DNA of 64,000 nt, taken from positions 173,231,501 to 173,295,500 of the forward strand of contig OX465601.1 of NCBI GenBank assembly GCA_950022295.1. The letters run 5' to 3'. The notes under the pieces were generated by a model. That model searched no databases. It was not told the origin of the DNA and was given only the letters and a program-made list of their open reading frames with translations. The position numbers and the translations under genes are program-made. Positions 57,131 through 64,000 of this stretch are shown one piece after another; positions within the stretch are counted from its first letter, which is position 1, and the number at the start of each line of letters is the position of its first letter. This DNA is from Bromus sterilis (lineage: Eukaryota; Streptophyta; Magnoliopsida; Poales; Poaceae).

Positions 57131-60100
57131 TGTCGGGACCCGGGGTTAGCATATGTAATTCCAGTCATGATACAATCACATGGAGAGCCGAGAACCGTAC
57201 CCACTTGTCTAAGCATACAAGGCCAAGCACAGAACGTTCTCGGTAAGCATCAAACGTGAGGGGCATCCCATTCAGGCCGGATGATCATCTGAGATGGGTC
57301 CTCATCGTCCGCTCACAAGTCTAAATGCTTATGGGTGATGAATCCCATACTCATAGACAAGTCGCCTCAACCATGTTATCGATTGGATCCTAACTCTTAC
57401 ATAGACTTACTCCACCCCGATCACTTAGTCAGGGTCTAGGGCGGGCTCGCTCATACAACAAAGTGTGCACGTGACAGAGTCACGAACAATCGCATCGCGA
57501 TGCACCAAGCTGCGCACATCTAAGGGCCACTTGGTGTATAAAAGACCGCCAGCCAGATCACAACTAAGGTCTCGAAAACCCATACTAAGACATGCATGTT
57601 ATAAACATACACGCAGCACACATGCCTAGTATGAACAGCAGGTATCATCACATAACTCTACAAAGTAATCTTTACTGATATACACATAGAGCATACAAAG
57701 ATCACATGTCTGTGATCAACATTACATCAATACAACGGAAGCAAATTAGGTCTGAGTACAGACAAGTTTAACAAATGGCTTAGAGAAGCCTTGTAAACCA
57801 ACATGCCCTTCCACGAGGGACCAGACTGCTGTCTGGGACTATGCTAACTTAGTCAATGTCGAGCTTCAGGTCGGTGACTCCATCGGGGTCCGGGTTCTCA
57901 TCTAAAACATAGAATAAGCAAACGTGAGTAAAAAGTCGTACTCAGCAAGACTTACATCAGATCTATACTACTCATGCTCAAGTATCAAGGTAAAGGGAGG
58001 TGGGGTTTCATCATGCAGAAGTGCCAGCTTTGACTTGGCTAATCCTGAACTACGAGTGCCAGACTTGAGATAAGAAACGTACACGAGTCCACTACATCTC
58101 CAACCAATACGCCACTATGGTGCCTTCCTCGACTTCCCCACGAGAAAACACGCCATAGCACTCACACTTATCTTGGTGTATTTTAGAAGTATCCAGTTCA
58201 AGTTGTCTAATAATCAGGTACAGGTTCCAAGTAGTCCTTAACCGCGGACGCGGCTGTTCGAATAGTTTTGTTAACCTTGCAAGGGTGTAAACTACACACA
58301 CATGACCATCGGTTACCGCCAGGTCTCGCCACAGTTCAAGAGGTGACAGCGAGGATGTTCACCACGACACTTCGCTCACAACCGGTCTATTCCAGGAGTC
58401 GACTATCTGAGTTTGCCTCCGCTCGAGAGCCCGACCGGATCAACGAAACGGACTCAAACAATGTACTTGACCGAGACGCCACCTCTGGCAGATGGTTTTC
58501 CTGCCTCACAGGTGCACCCACATATCTATATGATGCAACCAGTTCCTTCGTTCTTTTTCTATGCACATGTCAAATGGAAAGCCCGAACTAATGTGACTCC
58601 TGGACGTCGACACGGATCAAGGTACTAGGCCGAGAGGGGTCAGTGAGCCCAATGTGTGGTTGTACTCTTTGTCTTGGATTACCATACAAGAACTCGATGC
58701 TTAAGGCGGTGTTCAACGAGACAACCCACTGTGTACTCCTACACAGCCTCTCATCGTTCACCTTGTATTAGGGTGGATTCACCGACACAGTTTCACTTTC
58801 ATCAACACCATGTTCACCATCATCCCGACTCACATCAAAAGCAACCTCATTAACACTAAGCATGCAAGAAGCTATAACAGTTGCAGGGGCTTCATGATAT
58901 CAATCAACTCCTATGTCAGCTAGGATTGTGGTTTGCTTACTACTGTGACAAGATGATAGGTCATGCATCGGATATGGGTTCAACTATGCGGTAGAATCGA
59001 TACAAAGTGATCTCCTAAACATGCATAAGCGAGACTGAGAGGGAATTGGGATTTTATAGATATGATCAATGGGGTTTGCTTGCCTTGCTGACGAGTTTCG
59101 ATATCGGGGTCTTCAACGAAGGGGGTGGCCTCCGGTTCCGGTTGCACGTCTATCGAGCAAACAATCAAACAAGGTATAGATTTATTTGCAATGCTCAAAC
59201 ACATGATCAATATTGAAATGGTGATGTTCTTGGTCACAAGATGGGTACAATTCCATTTAAAAGAAGCCAAATGCAAAGTCATTTGCAAATGTGCTTCAAA
59301 ATTGAATTTGAAATAAAGCCATATGGATGTTTTGCACTGTTCACCCATTTTAAAATGGTCAAACATGAAAACAGAGTTATTGTTCTGATATTTTTAGACA
59401 TATTATTTGTTATATTTGGAGTTAAAATGAATTAGTTATGAATTTCCAAAGTTTAAATTGTTTTCTGGATTTTCTGCATCAGCATTGTGTCATGCTGATG
59501 TCAGGGCTGCTGACTGGTCACCCTGACGCATGGGACCCGCAGGTCAGTGAGCCTGGGTTAAATTCCGTTTAATTAGAGTTAACAGGGGTGTTAGGGGGGG
59601 GGGTCTTGGGTCCACATTTCATTGGGCTAAGGGGGGATTAGCAGGGTCATTAGCCCTAATGGCCGGCGGCTAACCGCCGGTGACCACGGGTCACGGCGGC
59701 GGGCTCGCCGGAGTGTGGATTTGGCCACGGAAGAAGGAGGGGAGAGCACTGGGAGGAAGCCCTCTCTCTTCCGCGTCGCGTGGTGCCAACTGGGGCTCCA
59801 CGGCAGGGCTCGGGGTAACTCGACGGTGGCGCAATCGACAAGTTGCTCCACGGCGGCCGGCGGCGATCCGTTCAGGCTGTTGTCGATTCCGGGGCCCTTG
59901 AGCTCAAATTGCTTGGGGGGAATGAAGAAGACGACGTCGGCGGTTGCAGTGGACAACCTGGAGAGGCGTGGGGTGGCCACTGGCCACGTCGGTGCGAGGC
60001 GGCGCTCCGTCGTGGTCTCGGCTACTCGCGGAATCCGGCGAGAGAAGGAAGGAGATGAGCTAGGGAGAGAGGGGAAGGTGCGGGAGGCTTCTGGGCGACT

Positions 60101-60732
60101 GCGTGGCGCGCCTAGAGGCCAGGGGAGGGTCCAGGGGGGACGTGGCCCTCGCCGGCGTCGACATGCTCGCCACCGAGCAGCTTGTCGACGCGGCGGGGAA
60201 GACGACAAGGCCAGGTGGGCCTGGGCCGTGGGGGGGTTAGTTGGGCCCGAGGCCTGTAGGAGTGGGCTAGCTTTGGTTTTTCTTTTTCTCTGTGTTTTTG
60301 TTTCTATTTTCCTTTTCTGTAAATATGTTTTGCCCTGAATAAAATAGCAAGGCATTTTATAAAATCATGAAAACTTTTATGTGGGCTTATAACATAAATA
60401 GCTAGCCACTCATAAGTTTTGGTGACTTTTAAAAATCAAAAAATTTGAATTTAAATTCAAATTGGAGTTTAATTTAATTTCCAAAGCACCTTTTGAATTT
60501 TTGAATATTCCATGGGCATGGGAAAATCCCCAAACCACTTTTTCAATGATTAGCAACGTTTCTAGGAATTTTCCAAGCATTCAAATGATTTTTGGAAAAA
60601 TATTTTTATCTGGCCATTTGATTTAAATTTTCTAGGGCTTTTCTTTCCCCATTTTGAATTTCCTTTTTGAATTTTTGACATGATGCAAAGCACAATCAAA
60701 CCCTAGCACTTACCCTAGTTGGGGTTCTGACA
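57131..60732 (-). repeat. G3 5' LTR (3602 bp)
   Basis: Near-copy of the 3' LTR. GC-rich block at 59680-60240 contains a 242-codon minus frame that begins at a codon next to the TATA; it is Arg/Ser/Pro-rich with no domain, so it is not called. Confidence 0.93.
60355..60361 (-). promoter_or_regulatory. Probable TATA box, G3 5' LTR
   Basis: Minus strand TATAAAA about 375 bp from the LTR's 5' end (60732). The same site is present in the other LTR and in G2 (TTTATAAAAT near 63850). It would give a U3 of about 0.4 kb. Confidence 0.5.
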
Positions 60733-60737
60733 GAAGG

Positions 60738-63700
60738 ATGTATGGTGGACTGTAAGTTTAGCATTACCAGTGTAAGAGGGAAGAGCTAGGCCTATCAAAG
60801 ACTAGCATCTTCAAGTGGTTCTTGCAGCAGCAGGGGAGAACAGACACAGTTTATTATGTTGTAATAATAATGATACATTTATAATAGTAACTACAACAAG
60901 TCCCGAGATCCCTTCTCGACAAACCTGCGAGAAAGCAATCCCGGGAACCATAACAACATTTTATCATAGTTTAAGTTGTAGACACGGATACAACACTGAG
61001 CATCCTGTTACCTTGGACACGGCCATTCGAATGGATTTCACCTGCAGGGGCTGCACTAATGTTATAATACACGCTCGAACCCCCGAGTCTCATACACCTT
61101 ATTCAAGCATGTCCGACCAAGGAATCTGACACACCGTAGCCCATCCTTCAAACTCATCAGAGAGGTCCCCGCCGGTCTAAACCCTAAGGGCAAGGGGGTC
61201 AAGGGCCATCACCCCTCGCGCTCCGGGTCATTGTGTACAGGGTCGATCCAGGCAACTCTTCTAGGAAACCGGTCAGACCGTGCCGAAGTGCTGCACTGGA
61301 TGTCTTTCAGAGCTTTTGAATGACACTACGATGCAGGGGAGCCCATACTCGTAATTCACACGTGTAGGCAGCGCGTATAAGCATAAAGCCACTCAGATCA
61401 CTGACACCGATCCATTAGAATTTTATTAATATCTCGCGGAGCAACCGTGATCGTTGCCCCGACTGGGTAACACAATGGACAACGAGCAGTAATCAGGTCC
61501 ACCGCCCATTACCCAGAGCCGATGGCCGCTTGTCCTGTCGTCCCGTCACAACTCGCGGGTACCCTTAGGGGCAATCTCGTATGTTTACCTTATATTGCGA
61601 GAAACCTGTGACTCACTCGACTTTTGGGGTTCATTGGGTAACTCTCGCGCAATACAATCAGGGGCCAAGCACACCAGTACGTCGGTAGTACCCTCCCTGT
61701 CATTCCCGTCGCAATACCTCTTGCGGGCAGCGTTGGGTCACCCGACTCCTTACCTTGCTTGCGTCCGATATAGTTGCAATAAAGTAAAGTCCCGCGTTCA
61801 CTCCCTAGAGTGATCACGACCCTCTATCTAAACAATGCGCGAGGCCAACTGTTGAGTAGTATATATAATTGTTCTAGGAAGTATAGGAAATGCAGGTATC
61901 AAAAGCAGACAACAATGACCGGTTATGCATTGAAATAGGAATTTAACGTAGCAGCAGCAATGACTAATGAATAGATAAAATACAGAGGGATAGGCGGTAT
62001 CTGGGAGAGGTGAAGGGGCACTGCTTGCCTAGAAGCTCGACTGTAAGGGTACGGTCGTTGATGGTGTGGTCGATCAGGGGGGGAAGCACCGGTAGCACTC
62101 GCAACGTCTATCGACAGAAAGAGGGGGTGAAGAAACAAGAAATACACGTCAAACATGGCAATACAGATACATGACATGGAAAACGCGGTGCTGGTGGTGT
62201 TCTGGTGCAGTGTTAGTTGCTATGCTCGGAGCGGGAAATAATCCGGGGATGATTTAACGGGTCCGGGTGATTATCGGCAATGAAACCCGAGGGGGACGGT
62301 TCCATGTTCGGCATGTTAGAGGGGTGTGGTGAGGATATGGATAGTGTATTTATATTCATTGTATTTTTTTGATCAATTTTCATGTGTAAATTATTTTGAT
62401 CTCACTTACAGTTTAAAAGATATTGAATTTCAAGGTTTTAATCAATTTTAAATTATTTTCTGGATTTCTTTTATTATTATTCCAACATTATCCACAACAG
62501 CAACTTTGACTAGTCAAACTGACTGTGGGTCCCACATGTCAGCCTCACATGTTAAATAACCACTTTTATTTAACTCAAGAGTGGGTGAGGCCCAGGTGTC
62601 ACAGACTCACAGGTATAATTAACTTAATAAATTGCCAGGGATTAATTTAACTACGGGGGCCCACCTGTCATAGAGATACCCCTTAACCATTTATTTATAT
62701 CTAACCAGAGGGGTTTACCATGCTGGGGCCCACTAGCAAAGACACATATGGGGGTTTAATTAATTTCCATTTAATAGGGGGTTAGTGCTAATTACCCTGG
62801 GGGTCTGGCCCACCTGGCAGTGGGTCAACCCACTGGTTCACCACGGCGTCCGCCGGCGGCGGCAACAGGCGCGACGGCGAGGACCGTTCCCTCGACACGG
62901 CGGTCCATTTTTTACGCCGATCTCACCTACGGGTCCAGCACGACGCGACGCACCCATTCCTGGCGTTGACATGAGATGGGGTGACCGGCAACGACGCCAA
63001 GGATGACGCGCGCGGCGGCCGAAGTACACGCATGACGGCCGGGGCGATGCAGTGATTGGCAAGGAGAAGGGCTAGGGGGAAACGGAGCGGAGCTCATAGG
63101 GAGGTGGCAGGGGAGCTCGAGGAGGCCCGGGAGGTACAGGCGGTGACGATTCGGACGACGACGTCCGCGGGGCCCGGCAGGAGAATCAGCGGCGATGGCG
63201 AGCACCCGTTGTGTCTGGTTCCAAATTGATGCACGAGGACGACGTAGCCGAGCTCGGGGAAGCTCCCTGACAAGACGCGGCGGGCTACGATGGCCGTTGG
63301 TCATGGTAGCGCGGCGACTGCGTCCTCTCGGCGTGAGGAAAACGGAGAGGAGGGGAGGGGATCTGTCGCGGAGAAATATCTCGCTCGATCGAGCTGGCCG
63401 CGGGGCAGTCTTATCAATGTTTGGAAACACTGTAGCAGCACAGGGACATCGAGCTGGTCCGGCGGCGACGCACTAGTGCCATGGCCATGGTCGGCTTCCC
63501 TTGTAGCGAGAGATGGGAGATGAGTGGGAGGGCTGGGCCTAGTGGGCTTTCGCACTGGGTGATGGATAAATGTTTTCCATTTTCTACTTTCTGGCAATTC
63601 CTTTCACTCTGTTTTATTTGTTTTGTTATCAAATGATTTTTTCTTGGGTTGAAACTATTTGGTACATCTGTAGTGCACTTCAAAGAGGTGACACAAAAAG

Positions 63701-64000
63701 TTTGGGCATTTTTAAAAATCATTTGCTATTTGCTTTTCCACTGCAACTGATTAATTAAGAATTTTAGCTACTATTGGGAATTGTTTAAATTATTTATAGT
63801 TTAATAAATCACCACAACCATATAGGCATGGTCCACTGAATATTTGTGATTTTATAAAATTGGTTGCAAGATTTTTGGAGCAAGTTTAATTTCCACTTGT
63901 TTTTGCAATTTTCTTTTCAGTTTGAATTTGGGCTTAACCTTAAGCATAGGTGATTAAGGCTTGCAATCACGATGACATGGCCCCCAAAATACTGATCACT
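60738..64000 (-). repeat. G2 5' LTR, piece 2 (runs off the window)
   Basis: Continues from 48462. About 61264-63266 pairs with the left LTR pieces; 60738-61263 has no partner in the window because the corresponding left part lies beyond T1; 63267-64000 has none because the left LTR is truncated. A GC-rich block (62830-63500) with no recognisable gene is like that of G1 and G3. The outer LTR end is not reached. Confidence 0.85.

Larger units (their letters stand above)
48463..60732 (-). mobile_element. G3: structurally complete Tekay/Del-type Gypsy retrotransposon
   Basis: 12,270 bp. TSD GAAGG (48458-48462, 60733-60737). LTRs of 3737 bp (48463-52199) and 3602 bp (57131-60732), both TGTCGGGACCC to GGGTTCTGACA, look closely similar by eye, with the length difference mostly one indel of about 145 bp. 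PBS, PPT and an uninterrupted gag-pol frame are present. It is the youngest-looking element of its kind here. Its protease carries a changed catalytic residue, so autonomous activity is doubtful. Confidence 0.95.
24040..64000 (-). mobile_element. G2: outermost Tekay/Del-like Gypsy retrotransposon
   Basis: Minus-strand element that hosts all others. The left LTR pieces 24040-25405, 38904-38997 and 42202-42727 match the right LTR at about 61264-63266 in order and orientation, with the intervening sequence accounted for by inserted elements with their own TSDs. The right LTR starts TGTGACGCCCCCG at 47935 next to a PBS and extends past the window. The left LTR's outer part must lie left of T1. 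The gag-pol between them is degenerate, which fits its being the oldest layer. Neither outer end is in the window, so its TSD cannot be seen. Confidence 0.85.

Overview
This window contains no ordinary host gene that I can recognise. It is a nest of transposable elements from a large plant genome, almost certainly a grass and probably a Triticeae cereal. That is inference, from Tekay-type and Tat-type Gypsy elements with multi-kilobase LTRs, an Ale-like Copia, CACTA elements with TGACGGCAAAG subterminal arrays, a Harbinger with TAA duplications and a Stowaway MITE. Most boundaries were fixed by matching both termini and the target-site duplication (TSD).

The outermost element is a minus-strand Tekay/Del-like Gypsy (called G2). 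Its left (3') LTR survives as three pieces (24040-25405, 38904-38997, 42202-42727). Its decayed gag-pol lies at 42728-47098. Its right (5') LTR starts at 47935, is split at 48462/60738, and runs off the window end. Everything else sits inside these two LTRs.

Inserted in the left LTR are three elements. (a) T1, a plus-strand Tat-lineage Gypsy (from before base 1 to 24039), carries a decayed integrase, a 70-bp tandem array, a Harbinger element with an open reading frame (1829-3210), an antisense B3-like gene with its own TATA box (3669-4374), and a 3' LTR (5535-24039) split by G1. G1 (5709-23756, minus) has 4.2-kb LTRs around only 0.6 kb of interior and itself hosts C1, a 9.1-kb CACTA (13182-22271) with two decayed transposition genes. 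(b) An Ale-like Copia (25406-38903, plus) is interrupted by a deleted Athila-like element A1 (26160-31114), a 1.1-kb hAT-like element (33549-34668) and a truncated minus-strand Tat element T2 (about 35772-38441). (c) C2, a 3.2-kb non-autonomous CACTA (38998-42201), contains a Stowaway.

Inserted in the right LTR is G3 (48463-60732, minus), a structurally complete Tekay-type Gypsy. It has TSD GAAGG, PBS, PPT and one uninterrupted 1493-codon gag-pol frame, but its protease catalytic triad reads D-P-G instead of D-S/T-G.

The points most worth following up are the antisense B3-like gene in T1, the Harbinger derivative that keeps a reading frame but no transposase, a palindrome-bearing sequence block shared by the LTRs of three different Tekay families, a 108-bp-arm palindrome upstream of the CACTA transposase, and filler-DNA scars at deletion junctions. 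Family names are by motif recognition only; no database was searched.
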